Shown here: positions 1 through 9,691 of the stretch, piece by piece
How the letters are laid out: each line of letters begins with the position of its first letter
Position numbering within the stretch: position 1 is the first letter of the stretch
Assembly (NCBI GenBank): GCA_945861895.1
Contig: CAMAWF010000020.1
Coordinates: 1 to 44,991 of the forward strand
Reading direction: 5' to 3'
From: Rhizobium sp. Q54
Lineage (GTDB): Bacteria > Pseudomonadota > Alphaproteobacteria > Rhizobiales > Xanthobacteraceae
Length of the DNA: 44,991 bases
The notes under the pieces: model-generated
What the model saw: the letters and a program-made list of their open reading frames with translations, nothing else
The model's database searches: none
What the model was told of the DNA's origin: nothing
Made by a program: the position numbers and the translations under genes

Positions 1-705
1 CCGGTCGCCGCCGCCGAGATGGTGCTGGTGCGTATCGCCTATGCCGCCGATCTGCCGAGCCCGGACGAAGCGATCCGCGCTTTGGGCGATGAAAGCGCGT
101 CCGCCCCCGCGCGCCCGCAGGGCAATGGCGGTGCGGCGGCCGTGCCAAGTTCCGCGCCAAGTTCCACGCCAAGCGCCGGGTCAAGCGCCGGGCAATCGTT
201 TGCGCCGCGTTTTGATTCCCCGCGCGGGGCGCCGCGTTCCGCGCTCGCGACGGCGCAACCGGCCGGCGATCCGGCGCCGGAGGTGCCGACGATCGCCGTC
301 GGCACGTTCGAGCAGTTGATCGCGCTCGCGCAGGACAAGCGCGACATCGCGGTGAAGCTGGCGCTCGAACGCGACGTCCGCCTGGTGCGCTATGAAGACG
401 GCCGGCTGGAAATCGCGCTCGAATCGAGCGCGGTGAAAACGCTGGTGCACGACCTGCAACGGAAGTTCTCGTCCTGGACCGGCAAGCGCTGGATCGTGGT
501 GGTCTCGGCCGAAGCAGGCGCGCCGACCGTGCGCGCCAAGGCCGACGAACTTGAAGCGGAGATGAAGCGCGGCGTGCGCGCCGATCCGCTGGTGCAGGCG
601 GTGCTGGCGCGTTTCCCCGGCGCGGAAATCGTCGGCGTCAGCAAGCGCGAGCCGGACGGCGTGGAAATTCCGCCGGACGCGGACGGCGAGAACGAACAGG
701 ATTAG
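1..705 (+). CDS. dnaX: DNA polymerase III subunit gamma/tau, C-terminal part (5' end outside window)
   Basis: This is the 3' part of dnaX, which encodes the clamp-loader subunit that ties the replicative polymerase to the helicase. The frame is open from base 1, so the ATP-binding N-terminus lies upstream of the window. The first visible residues (AEMVLVRIAYAADLPSPDEA) match the helical domain III end of alphaproteobacterial DnaX. A low-complexity Ala/Pro/Ser linker follows (about residues 30-90 of the visible part), then the conserved C-terminal domain with the K-R-W-I-V-V-V-S segment that contacts the polymerase alpha subunit. The stop lies three bases before the ybaB start. The order dnaX-ybaB-recR is the usual bacterial replication/repair cluster. 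Confidence 0.93.
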   Translation, partial: PVAAAEMVLVRIAYAADLPSPDEAIRALGDESASAPARPQGNGGAAAVPSSAPSSTPSAGSSAGQSFAPRFDSPRGAPRSALATAQPAGDPAPEVPTIAVGTFEQLIALAQDKRDIAVKLALERDVRLVRYEDGRLEIALESSAVKTLVHDLQRKFSSWTGKRWIVVVSAEAGAPTVRAKADELEAEMKRGVRADPLVQAVLARFPGAEIVGVSKREPDGVEIPPDADGENEQD

Positions 706-708
706 CCG

Positions 709-1029
709 ATGACGGATTTTCTCGGCCTGATGCAGCAGGCCTCGCAGTTACAAACCAAAATGCAGGAGCTGCAAGCCCAGCTCGACCAGATCGAAGTCGA
801 GGGCGCGGCCGGCGGCGGCATGGTCAGCGTGCGGCTCACGGCCAAGGGCGAGCTGAAAGGAATCAAGCTCGATGAATCTTTGCTGAAGCCTTCGGAAAAG
901 GAAATCCTCGAGGATCTGCTGGTCGCCGCCCATGCCGACGCGCGCCGCAAGGCCGAAGCCGTGATGCAGGAAAAAATGAAGGGCCTCACCGGTGGATTGC
1001 CGTTGCCGCCGGGAATGAAATTGTTTTGA
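709..1029 (+). CDS. ybaB: YbaB/EbfC family nucleoid-associated protein
   Basis: This 106-residue protein has the normal size and sequence of the YbaB/EbfC family, small dimeric DNA-binding proteins that coat the nucleoid. It opens with MTDFLGLMQQASQLQTKMQE, an amphipathic helix, has the glycine-rich turn GAAGGGMV in the middle and ends PLPPGMKLF, the family's typical tail. It sits between dnaX and recR, its usual place, and probably shares a transcript with dnaX because only three bases separate the two genes. Confidence 0.93.
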   Translation: MTDFLGLMQQASQLQTKMQELQAQLDQIEVEGAAGGGMVSVRLTAKGELKGIKLDESLLKPSEKEILEDLLVAAHADARRKAEAVMQEKMKGLTGGLPLPPGMKLF

Positions 1030-1052
1030 TGTCCGCCATGACTTTTATTTTA

Positions 1053-1151
1053 GTCATTCCGGGACGCGCCGAAGGCGCGGACCCGGAATCCATAATCCCG
1101 GTTTGTGAATATGGATTCCGGGCTCGCCGCTTCGCGGCGCCCCGGAATGAC
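1053..1151. repeat. Rhizobial-type interspersed inverted repeat (hairpin element)
   Basis: The two ends are reverse complements: GTCATTCCGGG at 1053 pairs with CCCGGAATGAC ending at 1151, and the inner arms (GGAATCCATA / TATGGATTCC) pair as well. Each arm has a smaller GC-rich hairpin (CGCCGAAGGCG and CCGCTTCGCGG). The element fills the ybaB-recR gap. Such GTCATTCCGGG palindromes are scattered through intergenic regions of Bradyrhizobium-type genomes. In RNA it would fold into a long stem and could attenuate or stabilise the transcript; that role is inferred. Confidence 0.8.
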
Positions 1152-1159
1152 ATCTAGCC

Positions 1160-1765
1160 ATGCCCGCCGCCGTCGCCGGACCCGAGATCGAACGCCTGAT
1201 CCAGTTGCTGGCGCGCCTGCCCGGCTTGGGTCCGCGCTCGGCGCGGCGCGCGGCGCTGCATCTGATCAAGAAACGCGAACTGCTGATGGCGCCGCTCGCC
1301 TCCGCCTTGCAGGTCGCGATGGACAAGATCGTGATCTGCGGCGTGTGCGGCAATATCGACACGCAAAACCCCTGCACGGTATGCACCGACGTCAAACGCG
1401 ATCCCTCCATCATCGTCGCGGTCGCCGATGTCGCCGATCTCTGGGCGCTCGAGCGCGCGCACGCGGTCAGCGCGCGCTATCATGTGCTCGGCGGCACGCT
1501 GTCGCCGCTCGACGGCGTCAGGCCGCAGGATCTTGCCATCGATTCACTGGTGTCGCGCGCGCATGACGATGCCGTGAAGGAAGTGATCCTGGCGCTCAAC
1601 GGAACCGTCGATGGCCAGACCACCGCGCATTACATCACCGACTTGCTGCACAACGCGAATGTGAAGGTGACGCGGCTGGCGCATGGCGTGCCGGTCGGCG
1701 GCGAGCTGGATTATCTCGACGAGGGCACGCTGTCGGCCGCGATGAAACAGCGGACGTTATTTTAG
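1160..1765 (+). CDS. recR: Recombination mediator protein RecR
   Basis: RecR works with RecF and RecO to load RecA at single-stranded gaps. The protein is 201 residues, the usual length. Features in order are the helix-hairpin-helix [10 protein letters not shown] (residues 21-30), the C4 zinc finger with Cys60, Cys63, Cys72 and Cys75 (CGVCGN...CTVC), and the Toprim domain beginning [16 protein letters not shown], followed by the conserved glycine-rich [13 protein letters not shown]. The C-terminus ALLF-type tail (MKQRTLF) is also typical. The gene follows ybaB with the inverted repeat between them. Confidence 0.95.
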   Translation: MPAAVAGPEIERLIQLLARLPGLGPRSARRAALHLIKKRELLMAPLASALQVAMDKIVICGVCGNIDTQNPCTVCTDVKRDPSIIVAVADVADLWALERAHAVSARYHVLGGTLSPLDGVRPQDLAIDSLVSRAHDDAVKEVILALNGTVDGQTTAHYITDLLHNANVKVTRLAHGVPVGGELDYLDEGTLSAAMKQRTLF

Positions 1766-3117
1766 CCGGCGCTGGGCGTGGCCGCGCGCTTTTCCAGGCC
1801 CGCGAAATGCCCGCGCCATTGCAGCCACCACAGCAGCAGCAAACTGGGGATCGCGGCGAGCGCGGTGATGACGAAGAACACCACCCAGCCGGTCGCTTCC
1901 GCCACATAGCCGCCGCCGGAGGCCAGCGTCGTGCGCCCGACTGCGGCGAGCGCGGTGAGCAGCGCAAACTGCGTCGCGGTGTGGGCGCGATTGCCGCATA
2001 GCGCCGACAAATAGGCGACGAAGATCACAGTGCCGATGGCGCCGGTGAAATTCTCCACGATGATGGTGGCGGTGAGCGCCGGCACGCTCGGCCCGATCAG
2101 CGCCAGCCACGAAAAAGTGAAGTTCGACGCCATCTGCAAAATGCCGCCGATCCACAGGCTGGTCGAAAGCGGCAGCGCGCGCGCGATGGCGCCGCCGGCA
2201 AAGCCGCCGATCAGCGCCGCCGCCAGGCCGACGCCTTTGACAACCGCGGCATAGGTAGCCTTGTCGAATCCGATACTGATGACGAAGGGCGCGGTGAGCA
2301 CGCCTGCGAAAGCGTCGCAAAACTTGTACAGCACGACGAACAGCAGAATGGCGATGGCGCTCTCGCGGCCGAGGAATTCGCCGAATGCGCCGGCGGCGGT
2401 GGACATCACCCGGCGCAGCGGGGCGGCGGCCATGTCGGTGCGCGCGGGCGCGTCCGGCTCGGTGGCGAGCAATGTCGCGATCAGGCCGACCGCCATGAAA
2501 GCCGCTGCGGCGATATAGCCCCACATCCACACCGCGTCGCGCGCGACGCCGACGTTTTCGAGCCAGGCCACCAGCAGCAGCACGCCCGCGCCGGAGGCGA
2601 GCATGCCGATGCGATAGGCGGCGACGTAGCCGGCCATGCCGGCGGCCTGCTCGTTTGTTTCCAGGCTCTCGACGCGGAAGGCGTCGACCACGATGTCCTG
2701 CGTGGCCGAGGCAACCGCGACCATGACGGCGCCGAGCGTAATCAGGCGGATCGAATTGACCGGATCGCAGAACCCGAGCAGGACAATCGCGGCGGCGAGC
2801 AGCAGCTGCGAAAAAACCAGCCAGCCGCGCCGCCGCCCGAGCAGCCGCGAGAGCACCGGCACGTCGAGCGCATCGACCAGCGGCGCCCACAGGAACTTGA
2901 AGGTGTAGGGCAGGCCGACCAGCGAAAAAAGTCCGATGGTGGCGAGATCGACCCCGCGCTCGACCAGCCAGACCGACAGCGTCGAGCCGGAGAGCGCCAG
3001 CGGCAGGCCGGAGGAAAATCCCAGCAGCAGCACGATGAGCACGCGCGGCTTGAAATAGACCGCGAGTGAATCGAAAAATCCGGGGCGCGCAGACGCGGCG
3101 TCGGGTGCCGCCGTCAT
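1762..3117 (-). CDS. AmpG-family MFS permease (muropeptide-type transporter)
   Basis: This is a 451-residue inner-membrane protein of the major facilitator superfamily with about 12 hydrophobic segments. The N-terminal stretch [22 protein letters not shown], followed by the cytoplasmic-loop motif [15 protein letters not shown] and RRGWLVFSQ, is characteristic of AmpG, which imports anhydro-muropeptides released by cell-wall turnover. The N-terminus is short and cytoplasmic, as expected. Its stop overlaps the recR stop by four bases on the opposite strand, and its start touches the stop codon of rmuC, so it is probably co-transcribed with rmuC. Family membership is clear; the actual substrate is inferred from it. 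Confidence 0.85.
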   Translation of the reverse strand: MTAAPDAASARPGFFDSLAVYFKPRVLIVLLLGFSSGLPLALSGSTLSVWLVERGVDLATIGLFSLVGLPYTFKFLWAPLVDALDVPVLSRLLGRRRGWLVFSQLLLAAAIVLLGFCDPVNSIRLITLGAVMVAVASATQDIVVDAFRVESLETNEQAAGMAGYVAAYRIGMLASGAGVLLLVAWLENVGVARDAVWMWGYIAAAAFMAVGLIATLLATEPDAPARTDMAAAPLRRVMSTAAGAFGEFLGRESAIAILLFVVLYKFCDAFAGVLTAPFVISIGFDKATYAAVVKGVGLAAALIGGFAGGAIARALPLSTSLWIGGILQMASNFTFSWLALIGPSVPALTATIIVENFTGAIGTVIFVAYLSALCGNRAHTATQFALLTALAAVGRTTLASGGGYVAEATGWVVFFVITALAAIPSLLLLWWLQWRGHFAGLEKRAATPSAG

Positions 3118-4220
3118 TATTCGCCCGCCTCAAGCTTGCGGATCGGCGCCGGGATGACGGCGCGCGCTTCGCGGGCGCTCTCATCGGTTTCGAATTCCAG
3201 CGACTCGATCCGGCCGCCGCGCTTGGCGACCTTGTCGGCGGAAATCAGGATTTGCGACACGTCTTCGTTGGCCTGACCGAAATGCTGCTGCAGCTTGAGC
3301 ACGCGCTCGCGCAAGCGCCCAAGATCGTCCATCAGATGGTTGACCTCGCCCTGGATCGTCTGCGCCGCCGCGCGCATGCGCGCGTCCTTCTGGATTTGCT
3401 GCATCACCTGGATTGCCAGCGTGAGCAGCGCCGGCGACACCAGCACCACGCGGGCGCGATAGGCTTTTTGCACGATGTCGTCGAAGCTGTCGTGCAATTC
3501 GGCGAACACCGACTCGGACGGTACGAACATCAGCGCGACGTCCTGCGTCTCGCCGGGGATAAGATACTTTTCCGAAATGTCCGCGACGTGCCGGGCAACA
3601 TCGCCGCGCAGGCGCTGCGCCGCCTGTTTTTTCTCCTCGTCGTTGCGGGCGTCGCGAAAGGCGGTGACGCCCTCGAGTGGAAACTTGGCGTCGATCACCA
3701 GCGGGCGGTCGTCGACGGCGAGGAACACGACGCAGTCCGGCCGCGTGCGGTTCGAGAGCGTGAACTGGAATTCGTAGGAGCCTTTCGCCAGCCCGTCCTG
3801 CACGATCGCTTCCATGCGACCCTGGCCGAATGCGCCGCGCGACTGCTTGTTGGAAAGGATGTCGCGCAGCGATGTCACCTGTGAGGTAAGGTCGGTGAGG
3901 TTTTTCTGCGCGCCGTCGATCACCGCGATGCGCTCGTTGAGTTTCTGCAAGCTGTCGACGGTTTGTTTGGTCGACGTCTGCATCGACTGGCCGAGATGCT
4001 GGGTCACGGCGTCGAGCCGCTCGTGCACGGTCTGCTGCAGCTGCGCCTGTGCGCGCGTGAGCATCTCGGTCATCGTCTGCATGCGGCCCGAGAGTTCGAT
4101 CACCTGCTGCTCGGCCGCGCGGTCCGGCACCGGCGCGCGCGCGCGCAGCAGAACGAACACGAGCGCGGCAACGCCAAGCCCAACGACGAGACCGGCAGCG
4201 ATCAGGAGAGTTTCCATCAT
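3117..4220 (-). CDS. rmuC: DNA recombination protein RmuC
   Basis: RmuC is a predicted nuclease that limits inversions at short inverted repeats. The 367-residue protein starts with one membrane-spanning segment ([21 protein letters not shown]), followed by a long coiled coil (about residues 40-130, with repeated QTM and LQ heptads) and the PD-(D/E)XK-like core [21 protein letters not shown], where the Asp and the D-A-K are the catalytic signature. A second coiled region lies near the C-terminus. Its stop meets the start of the AmpG-type gene, which suggests coupling. Confidence 0.92.
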   Translation of the reverse strand: MMETLLIAAGLVVGLGVAALVFVLLRARAPVPDRAAEQQVIELSGRMQTMTEMLTRAQAQLQQTVHERLDAVTQHLGQSMQTSTKQTVDSLQKLNERIAVIDGAQKNLTDLTSQVTSLRDILSNKQSRGAFGQGRMEAIVQDGLAKGSYEFQFTLSNRTRPDCVVFLAVDDRPLVIDAKFPLEGVTAFRDARNDEEKKQAAQRLRGDVARHVADISEKYLIPGETQDVALMFVPSESVFAELHDSFDDIVQKAYRARVVLVSPALLTLAIQVMQQIQKDARMRAAAQTIQGEVNHLMDDLGRLRERVLKLQQHFGQANEDVSQILISADKVAKRGGRIESLEFETDESAREARAVIPAPIRKLEAGE

Positions 4221-4352
4221 GTGGGGGGTTCTACCTCGATTCGCTTTGGCGGCGCGAACGAAGGGCGAACGGTAGGGCGATTATCCCGCCCACTCAAGCA
4301 GAAAGGCTGGGTTCCATTGACCTCAAATCGCCCAGCCCTTACATCGCCGCGC

Positions 4353-4910
4353 ATGGCTTTGCGCGAGATCATCACTCTGCCCGACAAGCGGCTGCGGCTG
4401 GTTTCCGAACCGGTGACGAAATTCGACAAGGACCTGCGCAGGCTGATCGAGGAGATGTTCGAGACCATGTATGAGGCGCCGGGCATCGGGCTTGCCGCCA
4501 TCCAGGTCGGCGTACCCGCGCGCGTCGTCACCATGGACCTCGCCAAGAAGGACGAACCGAAAGACCCGCAGGTCTATATCAATCCCGAATTGGTCTGGGC
4601 GTCGGACCAGAAAGCCACCTACGAGGAGGGCTGCCTCTCGATTCCGGAATATTACGAACAGGTCGAGCGGCCGGTGTCGGTGAAGGTGAAATATCTCGAC
4701 CGTGACGGCAAGCCGCAGGAAATCGAGGCTGGCGGTCTGCTGGCGACCTGTTTGCAGCACGAAATCGATCACACCAACGGCGTGCTGTTCATCGACCACA
4801 TCTCCAAGCTCAAGCGCGAGCGCGTCATCAAGAAATACAAGAAAGCCGCCAAGCGCGGCGGAGATCATGCGCCGGCCGCGCGCGTCGAGCCGAGTTCGCG
4901 CGGTCTTTAA
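4353..4910 (+). CDS. def: Peptide deformylase
   Basis: Peptide deformylase removes the formyl group from the N-terminal methionine of new proteins. I place the start at the ATG giving [11 protein letters not shown], the family N-terminus; the open frame extends upstream but without family similarity. The 185-residue product has all three motifs: [10 protein letters not shown] (residues 44-53), EEGCLSIPE (91-99, metal ligand Cys94) and QHEIDH (135-140, ligands His136 and His140, catalytic Glu137). The gene overlaps the fmt start by one base (TAATG), which fits translational coupling of the formylation and deformylation enzymes. Confidence 0.96.
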   Translation: MALREIITLPDKRLRLVSEPVTKFDKDLRRLIEEMFETMYEAPGIGLAAIQVGVPARVVTMDLAKKDEPKDPQVYINPELVWASDQKATYEEGCLSIPEYYEQVERPVSVKVKYLDRDGKPQEIEAGGLLATCLQHEIDHTNGVLFIDHISKLKRERVIKKYKKAAKRGGDHAPAARVEPSSRGL

Positions 4911-5824
4911 TGCGCCTGATCTTCATGGGCACGCCCGACTTCGCGGTGCCGACGCTGCTTGAGCTGGTCGCGCGCGGCCACGATGTTGCGGCGGTCTATA
5001 CGCGGGCGGCAAAACCGGCGGGCCGCGGCATGGACGTGCAACCGTCGCCGGTCGAGCGTGAAGCGCGGGCGCACAAGCTTGCGGTGCTCACGCCGGCGAC
5101 GCTCAAGAGCGCCGACGCCGAAGCGGAATTTCGCGCGCACCGCGCCGAAGCGGCCATCGTCGTCGCCTACGGTTTGCTGCTGCCCAAGCCGATCCTCGAC
5201 GCCGTTTCCCTCGGCTGCTTCAACCTGCATGCCTCGCTGTTGCCACGCTGGCGGGGCGCTGCGCCGATCAACCGCGCCATCATGGCGGGCGACGGCGAGA
5301 GCGGCGTCACCGTGATGAAAATGAACGAAGGTCTCGATACCGGCGACATGGCGATGGCGGAGCGCATCGCCATCGGGGCCGACATGACGGCGGGCGAATT
5401 GCACGACGCGCTGGCGCGCATCGGCGCGGATGTGATGCTGCGCGCGCTCGGTGCGCTCGATCGCGGTTCGCTTGCGTTCACGCCGCAGCCGGCCAGCGGC
5501 GTCACCCATGCGGCGAAAATCTCCAAGCACGAGACGCGGATCGATTGGTCGAAGCCGTGGAAACAAGTGCACGACCATATGCGCGGACTTTCGCCGTTTC
5601 CCGGCGCCTGGTTCGAACTCGGCGGCGCGCGCGTCAAGGTTTTGCGCTCGACCGGGGGCGACGGATCGGGTGCGCCCGGCACCGCGCTCGACGACAAGTT
5701 GACGATTGCCTGCGGCGAGGGGGTGGTGCGCCTGGTCGACGTGCAGCGCGCCGGCAAGCAGCCGATGCGGGCGGAGGAGTTCCTGCGCGGCACACCGGTT
5801 GGGCGCGGTATGCAAATCGCGTGA
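4910..5824 (+). CDS. fmt: Methionyl-tRNA formyltransferase
   Basis: Fmt formylates Met-tRNA(fMet) with 10-formyltetrahydrofolate, the counterpart of the upstream def. The 304-residue product is of usual length. The N-terminus [19 protein letters not shown] is the Rossmann-like opening of the family. The catalytic segment [20 protein letters not shown] has the conserved Asn and His, and the C-terminal domain holds the tRNA-binding fold ([19 protein letters not shown]). The start codon shares a base with the def stop codon. Confidence 0.96.
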   Translation: MRLIFMGTPDFAVPTLLELVARGHDVAAVYTRAAKPAGRGMDVQPSPVEREARAHKLAVLTPATLKSADAEAEFRAHRAEAAIVVAYGLLLPKPILDAVSLGCFNLHASLLPRWRGAAPINRAIMAGDGESGVTVMKMNEGLDTGDMAMAERIAIGADMTAGELHDALARIGADVMLRALGALDRGSLAFTPQPASGVTHAAKISKHETRIDWSKPWKQVHDHMRGLSPFPGAWFELGGARVKVLRSTGGDGSGAPGTALDDKLTIACGEGVVRLVDVQRAGKQPMRAEEFLRGTPVGRGMQIA

Positions 5825-5835
5825 CGCTCGCTTTT

Positions 5836-5985
5836 TTCCCTCTCCCCTTGTGGGAGAGGGTACCGAGCGGACGCAAGTCCGCGAGGTGGGTGAGGGGTCC
5901 GAACTCTCGCGAGGCGCTGACCCCTCACCCGGCTCGTTGCTTGCAAGCTCGCAACTCGCCACCCTCTCCCACAAGGGGAGAGGGG
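5836..5985. repeat. Rhizobial-type inverted repeat between fmt and truA
   Basis: The arms CCCTCTCCCCTTGTGGGAGAGGG near 5837-5860 and CCCTCTCCCACAAGGGGAGAGGG near 5963-5985 are reverse complements; inside them GGTGAGGGGTCCGA (about 5889) faces CCCCTCACCCGGC (about 5921). The whole 150-base element forms a nested hairpin and belongs to the CCTCTCCC...GGTGAGGGG repeat common in intergenic DNA of Rhizobiales. It separates two otherwise contiguous housekeeping genes, so it may act as an RNA hairpin. Confidence 0.8.
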
Positions 5986-6006
5986 AAGTTAGAAAGTGCC
6001 CAACCC

Positions 6007-6744
6007 ATGCCGCGCTACAAGCTCATCATCGAATATGACGGCACGCCGTTTCTCGGCTGGCAGACGCAGACCGACGGCTTGACCGTGCAGGGCGTGCTCA
6101 CCGCCGCGATCGAAGCCTTCACCGCCGAGACCGTCATGGTGCAGGGCGCCGGCCGCACCGATGCCGGCGTGCATGCGCGCGGACAGGTGGCGCATGTCGA
6201 TCTCGCCAAAGAGTGGGACATCGACACGGTGCGCGATGCGCTCAACAAGCATCTGCGGCCGCATCCGGTCGCCATTTTGTCGGCGGAAAAAGTGCCGGAG
6301 GGGTTCAACGCCCGAACATCGGCGACCAGGCGGCATTATCTCTACCGAATATCCAATCGCCGGCCCGATCTCGCGCTCGATGCCGGCCGCGCCTGGCGGG
6401 TGGTGCGCCCGCTCGATGCCGCGGCCATGCATGCGTCCGCGCAAGCGCTGGTCGGACATCACGATTTCACTACCTTTCGCGCCACCGAATGTCAGGCCAA
6501 TTCGCCGTTGAAAACCCTCGACCGGCTCGATGTCGCCCGCGACCGCGACGAGATCGTCATCCGCGCCGCGGCGCGCTCGTTCCTGCATTCGCAAGTGCGC
6601 TCGATGGTCGGCTCGCTGGAATTGGTCGGCGCAGGAAAGTGGAACGTGGACGATCTCGCAAAAGCACTCGCCGCCCACGACCGCAAAGCCTGCGGCCCGA
6701 TCGCGCCGCCGGACGGGCTTTATCTGATGCGGGTGGAGTATTGA
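6007..6744 (+). CDS. truA: tRNA pseudouridine synthase A
   Basis: TruA makes pseudouridine at positions 38-40 of the tRNA anticodon stem. The start giving [19 protein letters not shown] matches the family; the open frame runs further upstream only through the repeat and the fmt shadow. The 245-residue product carries [12 protein letters not shown] (residues 49-60) with the catalytic Asp52, and the late [15 protein letters not shown] segment that binds tRNA. It continues the def-fmt-truA order seen in many alphaproteobacteria. Confidence 0.95.
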   Translation: MPRYKLIIEYDGTPFLGWQTQTDGLTVQGVLTAAIEAFTAETVMVQGAGRTDAGVHARGQVAHVDLAKEWDIDTVRDALNKHLRPHPVAILSAEKVPEGFNARTSATRRHYLYRISNRRPDLALDAGRAWRVVRPLDAAAMHASAQALVGHHDFTTFRATECQANSPLKTLDRLDVARDRDEIVIRAAARSFLHSQVRSMVGSLELVGAGKWNVDDLAKALAAHDRKACGPIAPPDGLYLMRVEY

Positions 6745-6760
6745 TGCTAACACGACATTT

Positions 6761-6853
6761 GTCATCGCCGGGCTTGTCCCGGCGATCCCGATAAGGCTCG
6801 CACTGATCGTGCCCACCTAAGCGAGATGGCCGGGCCAAGCCCGGCCATGACGA
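6761..6853. repeat. Short inverted repeats in the truA/dapE convergent gap
   Basis: Two GC-rich hairpins stand side by side: TCATCGCCGGGCTTGTCCCGGCGATC (about 6762-6787) and GATGGCCGGGCCAAGCCCGGCCAT (about 6825-6848); they are flanked by GTCATCGC and ATGACGAA, which pair roughly with each other. They lie between two convergent genes and resemble the CGGGCTTG(T/A)CCCGG repeats of rhizobial genomes. A bidirectional terminator role is likely by position but is inferred. Confidence 0.65.
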
Positions 6854-6859
6854 AATTGT

Positions 6860-8014
6860 TTAGTCGAAATATTTATCGATGATCTTGCGATAGATCGCCG
6901 TCAGCGCGGTGAGATCTGCGAGCGGCACGCGTTCGTCCACCTGATGCATGGTCTGCCCGACGAGGCCGAATTCCACCACCGAGCAATAGTCGTTGATGAA
7001 GCGCGCATCCGACGTGCCGCCGGTGGTCGAGAGTTCCGGCTTGCGCCCGGTCACCTCGGCGACCGCGGCCGCCACCAGATCGGTGAACGGGCCTGGTTTT
7101 GTCACGAACACCGCAGCGTTCGACGGCTCCCATGCAAACGAGAAACGGATTTTCCCCGCCGCCGCTTCGGCGGCGCGTTTATCGATCAATGCCTTGAGTG
7201 AGTCCAACGTGTGGTGATCGTTGAAGCGTATATTGAAGCGCGCACGCGCTTCGCCCGGAATCAAATTGACGGTCTTGTTGCCGACATCGACCGAGGTGAA
7301 TTCCAGATGCGAGGGCGGGAAATGCGCGCTGCCTTGGTCGAGCGGCTTGGCGTTGAGCGCAGATACAAGCGCCACCAGTCCGCGGATGGGATTTTCCGCG
7401 CGCTGCGGATAGGCGACGTGACCCTGGCGGCCGCTCACCACCAGCGTGCCGTTGAGCGAGCCGCGCCGGCCGATCTTGATGGTGTCGCCGAGCGTTTCCT
7501 GGTTGCTCGGCTCGCCCAGGATGCAATGGTCGAACTTCTCGCCGCGCTCGGCCGCCCATTTCAACAGCTTCGGCGTGCCGTTGACGGCGATGCCTTCCTC
7601 GTCCCCGGTGATCAGGAAAGAGATCGAGCCTTTCGGCTTTTTGTTGGCGGCAAGATGATCGAGCACGGCGGCAAGCGCGCAGGCAATGCCGCCCTTCATG
7701 TCCACCGCGCCGCGGCCATAGAGCGTATCGTCGGTGACTTCTCCCGCAAACGGCGGATGCCGCCATGCGCTCTCTTCGCCCGGCGGCACCACGTCGGTGT
7801 GGCCGGCGAACATCAGATGCGGCGACGCAGCGCCGATACGCGCGTATAAATTTTCAACCGGTTCGGCGCCCGCTTGGTTGAAGGTCATGCGGTGGACCGC
7901 GAAGCCCGCCGCTTTCAGCGTCTTTTCCAGAAAGTTCAGCGCGCCGCCTTCCTGCGGCGTCACCGAGCGGCAGCGCAGCAGGTCGCGGGCGAAGGCAACG
8001 GGATCGGCGGCCAT
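6860..8014 (-). CDS. dapE: Succinyl-diaminopimelate desuccinylase
   Basis: DapE hydrolyses N-succinyl-L,L-diaminopimelate to diaminopimelate in lysine and peptidoglycan synthesis. The 384-residue product has the M20 signatures: [13 protein letters not shown] with His72 and the catalytic Asp74, [12 protein letters not shown] with the bridging Asp105, and [13 protein letters not shown] with Glu139 (general base) and Glu140. A GGAGA ribosome site precedes the ATG by six bases. The gene lies just after dapD, the preceding step in the same pathway, with about 15 bases between them, so the two are probably one operon. The two active-site Glu residues are intact, in contrast to the M20 gene at 25.7 kb. 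Confidence 0.95.
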   Translation of the reverse strand: MAADPVAFARDLLRCRSVTPQEGGALNFLEKTLKAAGFAVHRMTFNQAGAEPVENLYARIGAASPHLMFAGHTDVVPPGEESAWRHPPFAGEVTDDTLYGRGAVDMKGGIACALAAVLDHLAANKKPKGSISFLITGDEEGIAVNGTPKLLKWAAERGEKFDHCILGEPSNQETLGDTIKIGRRGSLNGTLVVSGRQGHVAYPQRAENPIRGLVALVSALNAKPLDQGSAHFPPSHLEFTSVDVGNKTVNLIPGEARARFNIRFNDHHTLDSLKALIDKRAAEAAAGKIRFSFAWEPSNAAVFVTKPGPFTDLVAAAVAEVTGRKPELSTTGGTSDARFINDYCSVVEFGLVGQTMHQVDERVPLADLTALTAIYRKIIDKYFD

Positions 8015-8029
8015 GAACTTTCTCCGCCT

Positions 8030-8860
8030 TCAATCCCGCAGCAATTCGTTGATGCTGGTCTTCGAGCGCGTCTTTTCGTCGACGCGCTTGACGATGACGG
8101 CGCATGAGAGGCCGGGACCGCCGTTTTTTCCCGGCAGCGTGCCGGGCACCACCACGGAATAAGGCGGCACCTCGCCTTGTAAAATGCGCCCGCTCTCGCG
8201 ATCGATAATCTTGGTCGAGGCGCCGAGGAACACGCCCATGGAGAGCACCGCGCCGGTGCGCAGGATCACGCCTTCCGCCACTTCCGAACGCGCACCGACG
8301 AAGCAATTGTCTTCGATGATCACCGGCCCCGCCTGCAACGGCTCCAGCACGCCGCCGATGCCGGCGCCGCCGGAGATGTGGCAATTTTTTCCGATCTGCG
8401 CGCAGGAGCCGACGGTCGCCCAGGTGTCGATCATCGTCCCAGTGTCGACATAGGCGCCGAGATTGACGAATGACGGCATCAGCACAACGCCCGGCGCGAT
8501 ATAGGCCGAGCGGCGCACGACGCAGCCCGGCACCGCGCGAAAGCCGGCCTTGCGGAAGCGCGCGGCGTTCCAGCCTTTGAACTTGGAATCGACCTTGTCC
8601 CACCACACGGTCTTGCCCGGCCCACCCGGGATCACGCTCATGTCGTTCAAACGAAACGACAGCAGCACCGCTTTCTTGAGCCATTGATTGACGCGCCAGT
8701 TGCCGTCGGTTAGCCGCTCGGCGACCCGCGCCTCACCGCGGTCGAGCAGGTCGAGCGCGGCGTTCACCGCCTTGCGCACGGCGCCTTTGGTTTTCGGGCT
8801 GATGCCGTCGCGGCTTTCGAAGGCGGCGTCGATGGTTTGGGCGAGATCGGTCTTCGACAT
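8030..8860 (-). CDS. dapD: Tetrahydrodipicolinate N-succinyltransferase
   Basis: DapD transfers succinyl from succinyl-CoA to tetrahydrodipicolinate. I choose the ATG at 8860 ([19 protein letters not shown]), the family N-terminus, over an in-frame start 63 bases upstream. The 276-residue product has the N-terminal helical domain, then the left-handed beta-helix of hexapeptide repeats (for example [29 protein letters not shown], continuing through [22 protein letters not shown]), and the conserved tail. It is transcribed with dapE. Confidence 0.95.
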   Translation of the reverse strand: MSKTDLAQTIDAAFESRDGISPKTKGAVRKAVNAALDLLDRGEARVAERLTDGNWRVNQWLKKAVLLSFRLNDMSVIPGGPGKTVWWDKVDSKFKGWNAARFRKAGFRAVPGCVVRRSAYIAPGVVLMPSFVNLGAYVDTGTMIDTWATVGSCAQIGKNCHISGGAGIGGVLEPLQAGPVIIEDNCFVGARSEVAEGVILRTGAVLSMGVFLGASTKIIDRESGRILQGEVPPYSVVVPGTLPGKNGGPGLSCAVIVKRVDEKTRSKTSINELLRD

Positions 8861-8965
8861 GGGTGCCCCGGCGTTCGTTGGCGAGCGGTTTGTCGGGGGA
8901 CGGGGAGGGGATGTCAAGCGCAAGCCAAGCCGCTAAACTTGCCGCCATCATGCCGGGAGAATGTC

Positions 8966-9586
8966 GTGCATAAAAAATGGATTTGGGCGGCGCTCCCGAT
9001 AGCGCTATGGGCCGGGCCGGCCTTCGCGCATCACGTCATGGCCGGCCGGCTTCCGCTGACGTTCGCGCAGGGACTGCTGTCCGGGCTGGCACATCCGATC
9101 ATCGGCCTCGACCATTTCGCCGCGGTCATAGCGGTCGGCTGCCTCGCGGCCGCGCATCGCGCCGGGCCGGCGCTCGCCGCCGGTTACGTTCTGGCGATGA
9201 TCGCAGGCGTCGCGGGACATATGCGCGGGGCAGGTGTGCCAGGCGCGGAAATTCTGGTGGCGCTCACCGTGGTCATCCTCGGCATGACGATGCTGCGGCG
9301 CCAATCGCCGTCGCCGGCGGCGGCCTTGACGCTGTTCGCGCTCACCGGCGTCGTGCACGGCTATGCGCTTGGCGAGTCGATCTATGGCGCCGAAGCGTCG
9401 CCTTTGACGGCGTATCTGATCGGGCTTGCGGCGATCCAGACCGCGATCGCGCTCGGCGCAATGGCGCTTGTGCGCGTGCTGGCAAAACGATGGGACGAAA
9501 ACCTCTCGCCGCTGCGGCTGGCCGGCGCCGGCATCGCCGGTATCGGGGTCGCGTTGCTGGCGCAGCAGATCGCGTCCGGCGCCTGA
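8966..9586 (+). CDS. HupE/UreJ family metal permease
   Basis: HupE/UreJ proteins are small membrane proteins associated with nickel (or cobalt) supply to hydrogenase or urease. The product is 206 residues from the GTG at 8966, preceded by the ribosome site GGGAGA. It has a cleavable-looking signal (ALPIALWAGPAFA) then AHHVMAGRLP, and the family metal motif HPIIGLDHF, with the spaced His and Asp-His pair, in the first membrane helix. Five further hydrophobic segments follow. No hydrogenase or urease gene is in the window, so the metal user is not known. It is transcribed away from dapD. Confidence 0.85.
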   Translation: MHKKWIWAALPIALWAGPAFAHHVMAGRLPLTFAQGLLSGLAHPIIGLDHFAAVIAVGCLAAAHRAGPALAAGYVLAMIAGVAGHMRGAGVPGAEILVALTVVILGMTMLRRQSPSPAAALTLFALTGVVHGYALGESIYGAEASPLTAYLIGLAAIQTAIALGAMALVRVLAKRWDENLSPLRLAGAGIAGIGVALLAQQIASGA

Positions 9587-9691
9587 TACCCAGAGCATGA
9601 TCGGCTGAGTTTATCAGGACCGATCGGACGCCAGCGCGCAGCCGCCGGCTCCGGCTTGACGTCATCCGCGCGGGCGTCGAATGTCCGCACA

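Noticed and set aside
3066-4275. Long plus-strand open frames opposite the RmuC gene
   Set aside because: They are antisense shadows of rmuC in GC-rich DNA, with no family resemblance.
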